Position numbers and translations under genes: made by a program. A stretch of 64,000 bases of DNA from Flammeovirga aprica JL-4 (GTDB taxonomy: Bacteria; Bacteroidota; Bacteroidia; Cytophagales; Flammeovirgaceae): assembly GCF_012844305.1 (NCBI RefSeq), contig NZ_JABANE010000045.1, positions 1-64,000 of the forward strand. Reading direction: 5' to 3'. Under the pieces are notes generated by a model that saw only the letters and a program-made list of their open reading frames with translations, had not been told where the DNA came from and did no database searches. Shown piece by piece: positions 1 to 12,000 of the stretch. How positions within the stretch are numbered: position 1 is the stretch's first letter; every line of letters begins with the position of its first letter.

Positions 1-72
1 GTACGCACGGTTCTGTGAGAGGGATAAATATGGGATAGACGTAGACTTATTCCATATTTACCCTACTTGATT
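1..72 (+). mobile_element. 3' end of a group II intron (domain V 3' strand and domain VI)
   Basis: The first 23 bases read like the 3' strand of a group II intron domain V (CACGGTTCTGTGAGAGGG, the part pairing with GAGCCG..). Directly after it, bases 25-37 and 47-60 form a 13-bp hairpin with G-T wobbles, extended by AGGG (20-23) with CCCT (61-64), which is the place and size expected for domain VI. CCTACTTGAT then resembles the usual intron 3' terminus, so the exon junction is placed near 72. The ribozyme body and any reverse transcriptase / maturase lie outside the window to the left. Sequence shows the hairpin; the family call is from remembered consensus. Confidence 0.55.
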
Positions 73-234
73 ATGCCCCTGGGAGGAAAGAAAATATGAT
101 TTCAGGTACGCCACTTTATAACAAAATAGACAGCATCTTTTTGAGTTAATAAAAATTAAGAGCGTATAGATTAATTTTTATAATGAATTCAAATAGAGTA
201 TTTTTATTAAAAGTAAACTATAATTGAAAATGAG

Positions 235-669
235 ATGAATATGTTAAAGAAGGCGTTTTTTTTATCCTTAGCGCTGGGCTTCCTTTTTTTAGGAAAGTGT
301 TATGCTCAGATTGAACTAGAAAGCGGAAAATATGTTGTTATTATCAGCAATACTGGAGCGAATATGCCATTTAAGCATTGTGATCCTGGTACAAATACAA
401 CTGGACACCGTATTACTAATATAAAATTAACTGGTAGTAAAGAATTAGTAGTGAATTTACCTTATACTGTAAGAGTAACATACGATTATGCAGAATTGGT
501 GTTTAACAGTACTAATAGTCAATGTGAGGGCACTGCATCATCAAAATCTACTACTTTTAGATTAACAAACACTAATGGTCAGCGTTCTAGTTTAACTTCA
601 ACTTCTGATGGAATACAATTGAGTTATTATTCTTACTATATTAGTGAAGATAAACCTAAAGCTAAATAG
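235..669 (+). CDS. small secreted protein of unknown function
   Basis: A 144-residue protein with a clear N-terminal signal peptide: two lysines, a hydrophobic stretch of about 15 residues and an A-Q cleavage site near residue 24, the usual Bacteroidota pattern ending in YAQ. The mature part is Ser/Thr/Asn rich with two cysteines (about residues 49 and 98) that could form a disulfide, suggesting a small periplasmic or secreted beta protein. No family recognised. It lies just downstream of the group II intron end and upstream of a gene-poor stretch. ATG at 241 is an alternative start that leaves the signal peptide intact. Confidence 0.7.
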   Translation: MNMLKKAFFLSLALGFLFLGKCYAQIELESGKYVVIISNTGANMPFKHCDPGTNTTGHRITNIKLTGSKELVVNLPYTVRVTYDYAELVFNSTNSQCEGTASSKSTTFRLTNTNGQRSSLTSTSDGIQLSYYSYYISEDKPKAK

Positions 670-1267
670 AATTACTTAAGTATTAGGAAAATAGCACTGG
701 GAATGTAATCATCAACTTATGCTCAATTACCTTTCAGTGCGAGAGCGACAAATCAAACAAGAAAATGAATAATTTCAGTTTTTCTATATGAGCTTGACTC
801 CAGAAGATATTTATGAATTACAACTCAGCAGTGAAAAAGATTAGTAAAATTGAGAAGGAACAGCCTTTTATAATGAGAAGCTGTTTTTTTTTGTTGAAAC
901 TAACAAGTAACTCTTTATCAATTTGAGTGACAAACAGTGACAGTAGCTCAAAGTTCTTTTTATCAGACTCAAAGTAACTAAAAATAAATTTGATTAGATC
1001 TTTAATACAAAAATATAATTGACCTTTAAAATTGTACTATTATCATATAGTGTTTAATTCAGTAACTTAATAATATGTCTCTAATATTTATTTTAAGTCT
1101 ATTTTTGTGGTCAATTTATAAGTCTTGTCTAGTTGTAAAAATAGAATAATAGCAAGAGGTGTTCTTATGTAAGAAAATGTCATTAGCGAAAATCAAAATG
1201 GTTTCCCACCTTTGAATTCGAAATTTCGAGTTAAAATCAATTAAATATTTCCTAACTATTTTTTTAC
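670..1267 (+). other. gene-free stretch with a terminator and a coding remnant
   Basis: No convincing gene. Bases 719-844 form one reading frame broken by a single TAA (767-769) and look like the decayed end of an unknown gene. A terminator-like hairpin follows at 859-892. A TATTTTTG box at 1100-1107 fits the Bacteroidota -7 consensus TAnnTTTG and could serve the gene at 1268, although no matching -33 TTTG was seen. Confidence 0.5.
859..892 (+). terminator. rho-independent terminator
   Basis: AACAGC (859-864) pairs with GCTGTT (880-885) and is followed by a T run. It could end the transcript of the small secreted gene at 235 or of the decayed frame at 719-844. Confidence 0.5.
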
Positions 1268-2950
1268 ATGAAACATTTAAATTTCTCAATGCAGAAGGTA
1301 GCTTATCTTATACCATTATTTTTTATACTAGTGGTATGTACAACTACTGAAACTATGGCTCAAGAATGGTGGGTGGGAACTGCCATCAACAAAAATGAGG
1401 ATTACATGGACCTCGACAACAATGACAACTATGCAGGTGGTCCATTGAGGGTAGGTATGATTGTTACCGAGACCGATGGTAAAACTTGGTCAGGCTTAAA
1501 ACAGTATGACGCAGACGGTTCCTTGTATGGGGGTATGATCCTCGATGCTAACACAAGCTTTGACATTTATCTTAAATCACGTCGAGTGGGTATTGGTTTG
1601 GATAATCCAAGTGACAAACTCCATGTTTACAATGGTAACATCAGAATTTCGGATCCTAATAGTACAACAAGATTGAATTTCTATTCAGATACAAATTCTA
1701 GATTTACTATAGGACAACATACCAATGGAGAAACGTTTATTTGGAATGAATCAAACGATTTCATTCAATTTGGTACTAATGCCACTGAAAGAATGAGAAT
1801 TACTAATGATGGTAAAGTGAGAATTGGTACGGGTGGTGCCTCTGAATATTTTGAAGTATATCCAGACACTGATGTTTCAGCAGTCATTGGTAGAGCTAAA
1901 ATTGGTTTTATCACTGGCTATTCAGACATGGCCGCTTTTGCACATTTTGGCAACTATAATTCTTCAGATTATGCCTTATTACAAGAGTCTGATGGTACAA
2001 CCTTATTGAATGCGAAGAGTGGAAAAGAAATCAATTTTAATATCAATAATGCCACTAAAGCTAGTCTTGCTTCATCAGGTTTCTTTGGTATTGGAACTAT
2101 CACTCCTCAAACTAGATTAGATGTAAATGGTACTATAGTAGCTGGAGGACGTGCAAATTCTATTTTTAATAGTGATGCTAATGGAACTACATTAGACGGA
2201 GATGAGGGAATAATACTTCCTGGTACAGATTCACAATATAATATCTCCGTTCAAGATGGAAATGGCAGAGTACAGCATAAATGGAATGCAACAACAGGCA
2301 CCAATGAAAAATACCTTGCTCCAGGTGAAGATGCTGCATTTATTGATATGGGAGTCGAAGTCACTAACGATGATTGGATTGCTTTCAAATGGGCTGATGG
2401 TGATGGAAAAGTGGCTGGTGATGCAATTACTTGGGCTACTCATTTTGCTATCAATAACTACGGTAATGTGGGAATTGGTGTAGAAAATTCTCAGTACAAA
2501 CTCAATGTAGGTGGTACTTTTAGAGCGAATGGAGCATCTAGTTTTGCAGCTGATGCATCTTTTGAATCACAGGTATATATTGGCTCTAATGACCACAGTA
2601 GCTTTAATAATCACCCTATTGATCAATATGAATTGATTGTGGAGGGAGATGTCATTGCAAAACGTATTGTAGCTGCACCAGACAACGAATGGCCTGATTA
2701 TGTTTTCGAAGAGGAATACGAATTGGCACCTTTATCAGAGGTGGAGTCATTTATTGAAGAAAAAGGACATTTACCTAATATGCCATCAGCAAAAGAAATT
2801 AAGGAAACAGGTGTAGATGTAGTAGAAGTGGAGCGTATTTTACTTGAAAAAGTAGAAGAGTTAACCTTGTACGTAATTGAATTGGAGAAGAAAATTGCGG
2901 ATATCGAGCAAAATAAATCCAAAAAGAGAAAAAGAAAGAATAGAAACTAA
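1268..2950 (+). CDS. secreted tail-fibre-like protein
   Basis: A 560-residue protein with a signal peptide (cleavage after T-M-A near residue 31) followed by a long, Gly/Asn/Asp-rich beta region with repeated phrases such as VRIGTGG, FGIGTITPQTRLDVNGT and VGIGVENSQYKLNVGGT, each about 100 residues apart. These G-I-G-x-x-x-P/S-x-x-x-L-x-V-x-G motifs are typical of phage-tail-fibre / adhesin shafts in Bacteroidota. The C-terminus (about 475-545) has the Bacteroidota motif of acidic residues, LPNMPSA and a terminal coiled coil of leucines, ending in a very basic KKRKRKNRN tail. Such C-termini are known to trimerise. The gene is 85 bp upstream of the giant T9SS protein, so the two are probably co-transcribed. 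Surface or extracellular fibre is the likely role. Confidence 0.75.
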   Translation: MKHLNFSMQKVAYLIPLFFILVVCTTTETMAQEWWVGTAINKNEDYMDLDNNDNYAGGPLRVGMIVTETDGKTWSGLKQYDADGSLYGGMILDANTSFDIYLKSRRVGIGLDNPSDKLHVYNGNIRISDPNSTTRLNFYSDTNSRFTIGQHTNGETFIWNESNDFIQFGTNATERMRITNDGKVRIGTGGASEYFEVYPDTDVSAVIGRAKIGFITGYSDMAAFAHFGNYNSSDYALLQESDGTTLLNAKSGKEINFNINNATKASLASSGFFGIGTITPQTRLDVNGTIVAGGRANSIFNSDANGTTLDGDEGIILPGTDSQYNISVQDGNGRVQHKWNATTGTNEKYLAPGEDAAFIDMGVEVTNDDWIAFKWADGDGKVAGDAITWATHFAINNYGNVGIGVENSQYKLNVGGTFRANGASSFAADASFESQVYIGSNDHSSFNNHPIDQYELIVEGDVIAKRIVAAPDNEWPDYVFEEEYELAPLSEVESFIEEKGHLPNMPSAKEIKETGVDVVEVERILLEKVEELTLYVIELEKKIADIEQNKSKKRKRKNRN

Positions 2951-3035
2951 TCCCAACTTTTTTGAAAGCCAATGTTGCCCCATAAGTAGGTGTACATAAG
3001 CTAAGTACCAATTAATTACTTTTTATTAAAAACTC

Positions 3036-6000
3036 ATGAAAGGCTTTTACTATAAATTAAAGTCCTGGATTGCTATTGCCTTTATATTCGCTTTGTGGAG
3101 TCAGTCTGCGCTGATGGCACAAAGTCTAAATGATGGTTGTATCAATCGGAATGACTTTGAACAGGCGGATGTTATCAATTTTGATCCAGCTTGTCCCAAT
3201 AGTTCACTATTTTATTTCAGTAGTGGAACAATCGAAATCAACGACGGAGAGATACCCAATGGCGGTATTTCAGAAAAACATTATATTCTTGATAATGTAG
3301 ACGCAAAGGACTTTTCACTCTATTCAGGTATAGAAGTGACATGGTCTTACAACGCTGATGCAGCCGAATCAGCATTTTATGATAGTCTATTAATTTTCCG
3401 TGGAAAGGCGGAGGATGTAGTTGAAATATCAGACAGTACAATTGCAACTAACCTTTCCTCTAACATGGTGTATGTAGCCACCGTTGCTCTTGATGAACCC
3501 AGTTTTACCTATACAGATTATGGCGTAGAAAGTGGAGAAGAGTATTTATATATTCTAAGGGCTTTTGGCTATGATCCCTCTGCACCAGTAACCACATATC
3601 GTGAGTCAGAGTACATGGCAGATTATGGTTCTGTAATGGCATTTGGTCTTACAGCATCCAATCAGTCTTCTGATGATATGGTATTGGTGGAATGGGAAAT
3701 TGATGCCAATTGTTTGATGGGTGACTTTGAAGAATCCGTCTATTTCAGAATATTGGATGACGATACAGAAGAGGAAATATTTGTCACACACATTACAGAT
3801 CCGTCTTCTTTTGTCAACTCCACTAAACTCAGTGGGGAATATCAATTGATGTTTGAAAAAGACGAATCCTATATTTCCATTGACCCAATTGCAGATCAAG
3901 CGACAGGTTTCAGATCTTATGAATACAGTTTTGAAACTTGGATTAAAGTAGAGGATCTAACTCAAAATAAACATCTTCTCTTAACGGATGATACTGAAAA
4001 TCAACAATTCTATATCAGTAATAATACCTTTTATTTAAAGACGGAAGATGGAGTGCTTGATTTAGGAGGTGTCATTGAATCAAACACTTGGACCCACGTT
4101 TCATTAACGGCAGAACCTGCTTCAGGAGAACAAATTTTCAAGTTATATTTGGATGGAGAACTTATTAATACCGTTAGTGGAATTATGCCATGGGAGTTCA
4201 CTAAAATTGCAGGTAATGGCAATGGTGACCAACTCAATGGAGCCATTGCAGATATCAGACTTTGGGATCATACAAGAAACAGTTTAGAAGTAAAGTACAA
4301 TTATTATTACCCTGTACTTGGTTCTACAACAGGACTTGTAGCTCTATATTCAGCAAAAGTTTATGACAGTGGAAACGCATTGACTTTGTCTAATGAAGTA
4401 ACAGACAATTCAGGTTACGTTGCAGGGGTCAATTATGGAAATTGGACTGCTTTTGACAATGAAACAGACAAAAATAGATTGTTTGTAGGGTCAGTAATTG
4501 ATTTCCTTGGTCCTGATGTAAGCAGAAATTACCGTCTTCAAATTACAGAATATGGTTCTAGTGAGCCGGTCTGTGTGACATTGAGAGCTACAGGTTCAAC
4601 AAGTTCTTTGTATAATGGTAGTTTAGTAGCCACAGATAACGATCCTGGAAAAGTAACATTATCATGGTCTGATTCAAGTGATGTCACAGATCAATATATC
4701 GTTTACAGGAATAATTCTGAGATTGGAAGAACGAGAAGTAAGTCGTATGAAGATCTTCAAACTGAAGGTCTTGTAATGGGTGAAGAAAATACCTATTCAG
4801 TAAAAAGGTATAATGCTCGTTTGGAAGAGATTTTTGAGATGGATGAGACTACAGGAGCTTTGTTTGACATGGATCTCACTGGAAAGTACAAAGACGGTGT
4901 CGTTAAATTAAGCTGGACCAACCTCACTAGTAATGATAATGATATGCTTGAAATAGATACGTTAGCTGTTTATTACAATGGATCTCAAGTTACACTTTTG
5001 AGCTCAACGATTGATTCCTATGATTACGCGTATCCAATTCATGGAGAGTCCGAAACTTATAAGATTGCAGGCATCAAAAATGGGAAGATGTATGGTTATG
5101 ATGAAGTGGTGGTTGATGTGCCGAGTATAGGTTCTATCAGCGGACACTTAGTGGCCGATTTGGCAGAAACCATTCGAAGAGGTAGAAAGAGAGGTGATTT
5201 TAGTGTCAGTGATACCTTGCGACCATGGGCATTGGAACAAACAAAAATCATTGCATCTGCCACACTAAATGATGTGGTTTATGAGTACACCACAACAACG
5301 GATTTTGAAGGGTATTTCAAATTTGACAGTCTTTATTTTGGTGCCAATGGCGTTGATTATTCCATCAGAGTAGCGGATTACGATTACGAAGTGTTGGATA
5401 ATGAATACTATGTTTCGTTAGATACACCAAGTATTTATGAGGTGATGGTATTAGTCAATGAAGAATTTGAAGTTGTGGCAGACCTTCCTAATGTCCACGA
5501 TCCTTTATCGATGGGAGTGGATGAAAGTGCTACAGGTGTGGAAATCTTCTTTAATTTCAAGCCGAATTTGATACCAAATGATCAGGTAGTCTTTTATATT
5601 TTAAGAAAAGAACCAGAACAAGAAGAGGGGGAATGGGAATTGTTGGCCTTGATCAGTGAGTGGGGTAACTATTATATCGATGGATCAAATGAGGAATATT
5701 ATACCGATCGTGTAAGGTTCTTTGATGAAAATGTAGCCCCAAATACCACTTATGATTATAAGGTGATCACAGGTACATTTACGCATGACATTGTACATTT
5801 TAATGAAACAATGATCACAAATGTAACCACAGATGTCTTGCCAACTCCTTCATCATTTACTATCACTACTAATAATAAAGGGGAAGTTAAATTTAATCTT
5901 GACGCATCGAGCCGTGATTTAAACTATTTCTTGATCACAAGAGTGCTAGAGGGAACTACTGAAGAAGAGGAAATGGCTCGTTTGGATAGATTTGATGATT

Positions 6001-9000
6001 CCATGATTTTGGATGATTTTATTCCTGAAGAAAAAGCTACATATTATTTATATGCTGCAAGTGATCAATCCGACGCGAAGTCAGATAGTTTAGAATATGT
6101 AGATTTTATAACTCCTGCTATTCCGGTTCCAGAATTTGATCTTACTGAATGTAAATCGAATAGTGATAAAGCGTTCCAACTTGTTTGGAATCACCAAGAA
6201 AATGATGCGGACATCGCACTGTCAAAGTACAATTTTGATGGTTATCAGATTTACCGTGTCTCTTCAGCAGACGATACCGTTCTGGTCTCAGAGATTAAGA
6301 AAGAAGCCGTCTATAATGCATTGACCTATACAGATCATACCGTAGTTTTTGGTGAAACCTATGATTATTACATCAGAGCCTACCGAAATACCGAATTACA
6401 AGAAGAACCTGTTGTTTCTGCATTCAACAGCATTCCGTTAACTAATGCTGGAGTAAGCTATTCTTCATCTGACTTAATAATTTCAGCAGCATTTGATCCT
6501 ACAACGGGTAACAATAATGTCGTGAATGTCAATTGGGAATTTGCTCATCAAAATAACCTTGGAGTAGATGAAGCTGCTCAATTGTCAAGAATAGAAATTA
6601 CAGATGCTAGCCGTGATACAGTAGTGGTGGCCAATTGGTATACGGGTAGTTTCGAATATCAATTTAAAGATGGCTTAACAGGAATTGGAAGCAATGTCTC
6701 AAAAGTGCAATACATTATTACTTTTGCTTCTGAAAAATTACCTGCTGACATTTCTAAGACTTCTAGTGAACTTACACTTTCAGGTTCTTCTACAACTTAT
6801 GTAGATCCTAATGGATTTGTAGCAACTACAAACCTAGAAGAGATGATTGAGTTGTCTTGGAATCATAGAGTAGATCACTTGGCTCGTTTTGTAATCTATA
6901 GAGATGGTGCTGTGTTAGATACATTACCAACACAGTACAGAAACTACTTAGATGATCAGATTGAAGCAGGAGCATCTTACATTTATGAACTGTGTGCTGT
7001 TTATGAAGATCCAAATACAGGAGAGGTTCAAAAATCGAAGCATTACGCTGCTGTTGGTTCAAGTGCAAGCAACTTCCAAATGGAAGGTACTGTGGTAGAT
7101 ACGGATGGTACAGCACCGCTTATGGGTGTGGATGTGATGGCTTTGCTTTATGTGAATGGAGAAGTTGTGCAACGTAAGAATACTGCTTCTGATCAAAAGG
7201 GATATTTCATATTTGAAGATTTCAATGATGGAAGTATTTCAGGCAAATCAGAGGTGGATTCAATTGTGATTGTACTTGAAAAAGACAATTATGAAATCGC
7301 TGGCGGAACATACGATGTCAATGCTTTGTCAACCGCATTATTCCAACTGCAGGCACAGTATCAAAACACTATTAATTATCCTGCTGATCAAGTGGATAAC
7401 TCAATTCCAGCTGAAATGATCGCATTGAGTGTTAACGCTGTGGAGGAAGAGAATGCAGTACAAATTGACTGGATTACAACGAATGATAATTATACTGGTT
7501 TTATTTTATTCAGAGATTTTAATGCAATTGAAAAAATAGAACTTTTAGAAGGACAGCCTTTATCGTTTTTAGATAAAACAGGTTTGCCAGGTGAATCTTA
7601 TACGTATGGAATTCAATCTTACACAGAAATTCCAAATGGGCAAGATCACTATGGAGATACATTATTGTATGATAATGCGGTGATTTATCCAGGTATTTGT
7701 AACATCAATAGTTTTTACGCAACTGCTTTGCAGGATTCTAATGAAGTGAATTTGAGCTGGACTTACACAGGTCTTGCAGATGAATTCTACCTTTACAGAT
7801 CAGGTGATATTATTGCGGCAATTCCTGCGGATGAAGCCAACCGATTTGTTGATTCAACTGCTGTGCCGGGTATTAATTATGTGTATAAGTTGATTGGTTA
7901 CAATAAGACGTCCAATTCTTTTTCTCAAGAAGCAACCGTCACCACTACTTATCCAAATCTTCAGGAAGTGCAACATTTTGTCGCTACGGCAAATCAAAAT
8001 GTGGTCAATCTAAATTGGACTTATCCTGCAGGACATATTGATGGTTATAAAATTGAGAGAAATGGAAAATTGTTGGCTCAATTAGTATCAGAAACTTTAT
8101 CGTATACGGATACTTCTGGAATACCAGAAACATGGCATGAATATACCATTTATGCTTATCGTGAGGATACTTTTGATAAATACTATTCATCAACTGTGAT
8201 GGATACGGCTACTTTCCCTCAGTTGGAAGCTGTCACTAATTTACAAGTGGGAGCAGAGAACAATGTAGCAAAATTAGATTGGTCTTATAACTATGATTAC
8301 ATAGATGGCTTTGTCTTGTACCGTGATGGACAGTATCTCACAGCATTGACTCCTGATCAAACATCATACATTGACACTGAAGGGGAGCCTGGACTAAGTT
8401 ATTCCTATGAAATTATGGCCTTTGATTTCCGCGAGGAAGCACAAACAGTATATTACTCAGAGGAGACAAACAAAACATTGGCGTCCTATCCAGATTTCCC
8501 AACTTTAGGTGCAATTGCATCTTCAGGAAATAGTAAGCATCATTTAGGTGCTGTTTGGACTTATGATTGGGAATACATCAACGGTTTTATTGTTTATGTG
8601 AACAATGTGGCGGTAGATACTTTAGAATCATGGGAAAGAGATTTCTATTATATAGATAACAGTGGAAGTTCATGTGGCACCTCAAAGTCTGTGAAAGTAG
8701 CTCCTTATCGAATTATTAATGGAAATGTGGTGACGAATTCTAATGCCAATCGTACTAAAGATCTAAGCTTTGGGTCATGTACAAGTGATGTGGATATGAT
8801 CACAAGTTTAGAGGCAGAAACCAATTATTCTGTGGTAAAATTATCATGGCAATTCAATTCAGATAAAGACTTGGATGAAGTGAGAGTTTACCGTAATGGA
8901 CAATACATTGGGCTCACGAATGGCACTTCTTATGAGTTTTATGACAGTGAAGCGGCAATCAATATCTTAAATTTATACGAGGTAGTTCCTTATAAAAACT

Positions 9001-12000
9001 CTGCTGTAAATGGAGCAAAAGCCGTTGCGAGTGCCTATGCTTATGCACTAAATAGCGTAACAGGTTTAGTGGCTACCGCAAATGGAAATTTACCTGTGGA
9101 AGGTGCTGAAATCAAGTTGACACATACAGATGAGAACAATATCACATACAGTTATGTCACAGAAACGAATAATGTAGGTGGTTACGATTTCAATCAGATT
9201 TATTTCAATGAAAACGATTCTGTAGAGTATACCATTTCAGCGTCGTACAGTGATCACCGATTGATCAACTCACCTCAAACTTTTGTAATTACAGAATCAG
9301 GCGTTCATACCGTACCGACCATTTATGATTTAGATGGAAAATCAATCAATGGTATGGTGACCAAAGCCATTACAGGTTGTCCAGTGGAAGGAGCCACGGT
9401 TACATTACATTATAAAGATGTATTGGGTAATGATGTGATAGCATCGGAGCAATCGATCACAGACGGATCAGGTTTCTATTCTTTTGCACCACTTGCTGTG
9501 GAAGGTTTGGAGTATTATATCATCAATATTTCAGAACAGGAGCTAGAAAATGGAACAGAAGGCTATTATGAATTCAATGCGGAACCTGATACTTTATTGG
9601 CGGCATTGTTTACAGAAAAAGCAGAGTTCTCTTATGTGGATAGTACAACTTATGATTTTGCTGTGAATGTGGTGAATGGCTGTCACGGAAGTTTGGGAGC
9701 GTATAATTTTGAAGTTCTAGTAGAATCGAAAGAAGGTTGTATGTATGAAAAATACAGCACCAATCTGAATGGTTTACTTGAATTGAGTTTACCACTGGGA
9801 GAATATTCTCTAAGAGTAGCAGGAGCTGAGCCTTTGGATCCAATTTCTCAATCAGTTATAGATTATTTTGCCACTAGACCTCAGCAAATTGATGTCACTG
9901 GTATTCATGAATCAATACTAAGTGGAGAACGAGATTTTATAGGTGTTGATGATAGCATCAAGTATTTTGAATATCATGTAATTCCAGAGATTCTAACACT
10001 TGAAGTCAATGGTTTTGAAGATGTGATTGAAGAGTTTGATTTAACTAATACAACTCAAGATCAAATTCCAGACTGGCTGAATGTCTTTATTCAAGGCAAC
10101 GAGTATGAATTCAATTTCCAAATTGAAGAGCAGATCAATACCAATACATGTGTGTTGGATTACGGTACTGTGGTAGTAAGAAACTCGGCAGCTGAAGTGG
10201 GGAAAGCCAATGTAGAATTACAGGCAGGAGCTGATGGTTTATTCAATTATACTTTCAAAGCGGAGAATATCAATCCAGCAGTTCCTTACCTACAAGGCAT
10301 GTTTGTGGAGTATTACAACAAAGAAGGAGAATTTATGAATGCTGTAGCTTATCCAGTTTTAGTGACAGGTACAGCTGATGCGGCAGGAAGAGATATCTTG
10401 GTGTCTGTAAATACTTCAGATAACGGTGACGGTGAGGATGAAATACAGATTCCATTATTTGTATTACGTGACCCTCCAGGTGATGGGAGTTACAGTTTTG
10501 TAGAGAAGGACGTTACGATTTCGAAATACTTTGAAGCAAGTTCAGATGATATGCACTGGGAACAGTGGTTTGAGACTGTACAAGGAGCATCTGACTTGGA
10601 TGATCATGACGAGTTCGTACCAACGGAATCAACTGAAATGACCTCGATGTACGGTGATTTTGCAGAGATCAGCAGTAACGAATTTGATGCTTATGGTATT
10701 CACCTTTCTCTAAAAACAACAGAGAAGTTTGAAACGGCTAAAACACCTACAAAGAGCGTAAAGAACAATGGTTATTTAGATTTCCATGAGGAAGATGTTG
10801 TAGTGGGAATGGGGGTAGCCATGACTTATGGTGTTTCTAAAGAAATCACAATTTTGGAAGAAGAAGGCGGTGGAGCTGCAGTAGCTGAATTATTAAGTTA
10901 TGATATAGCGGGTAGTGAAATCACAACACAATGGTCTTACACAATTGATCATATCCGTCAAACGGTGTATGAATATGATTCACTTTTGAACAACCCAAAT
11001 GTTATTCTTAGTGATGATGATCGTGAGATTTTCCAAGTGGCCCGTGATAACTGGGAAGCTATCGATATTTACGTGAATCGAGACGCCATTCCAATGTATG
11101 CAATTTGTAAAGAATTGCTTCAAGAAAACTTGGCAGAAGATCAAGGTTATGATGAACTAACCACTTTCTGTGAGGCACATTGGGGGAATTGGACGGATGA
11201 TGACACATTAAATGTGTACACGCCTTACAATGAAAACTTGGAAGCAGAATACGCTTGGACGGATCTTCTAACGGAGCAATACGAAAATTACATCAATAAT
11301 GTAGCCATCGAACAGCAACAAGCGTTTGAGTACACATTACTTTCTGATGTATTTAGTGAAGCGAAATTGGACGGTGACTACCAAGGTGAGATCATTGATA
11401 AACATCCTGGTAAAGACACTCAGAACTATAACTACGAAAGTGCAAATGTCTCATTAAAAGACGACATTATTACGGATGCTGTTGTGGTAGATGAGATCCA
11501 AGATAATATTGAAGCATTGATGGAGGTCTTCAAAGAGCAATATCAAGGGGCCGGCATTGATAACAAAACCTTCACAGGAGGAGCAGGTGCCAATACCAAT
11601 CAAATTATCTCTAAGTGGGGAACAAAAAATACGTTTACCCAAAAATGGAGAACAAAGGAGATGGAGTATGGCTCAAGAAAAAGTGAATTCTTTATCAAAA
11701 CAAAATACGCAGCAGAGCTTTCTTACAAAGTTGGATTACAGTTCAGAGCCAAAACAACGACGATTGCGTTGGGTAATGAAGTGTCGCCGGCAGGTATTAA
11801 ATGGGCGGATAATTTTGACCTCACTTTAAAAACGGGTGTTGAAATGGAAAACCGCACAAGTATTTATGAGGAAGATAGAGAAACACACTATGATCAGATC
11901 ACTTTAACTGAGAAGGAAAGTGTAACGCTCGATAGTGCTTACAGAGTGGGTTATGTTTTGGATGACAATGACAATGGAGATTTGTATTCTGTGATGATTG

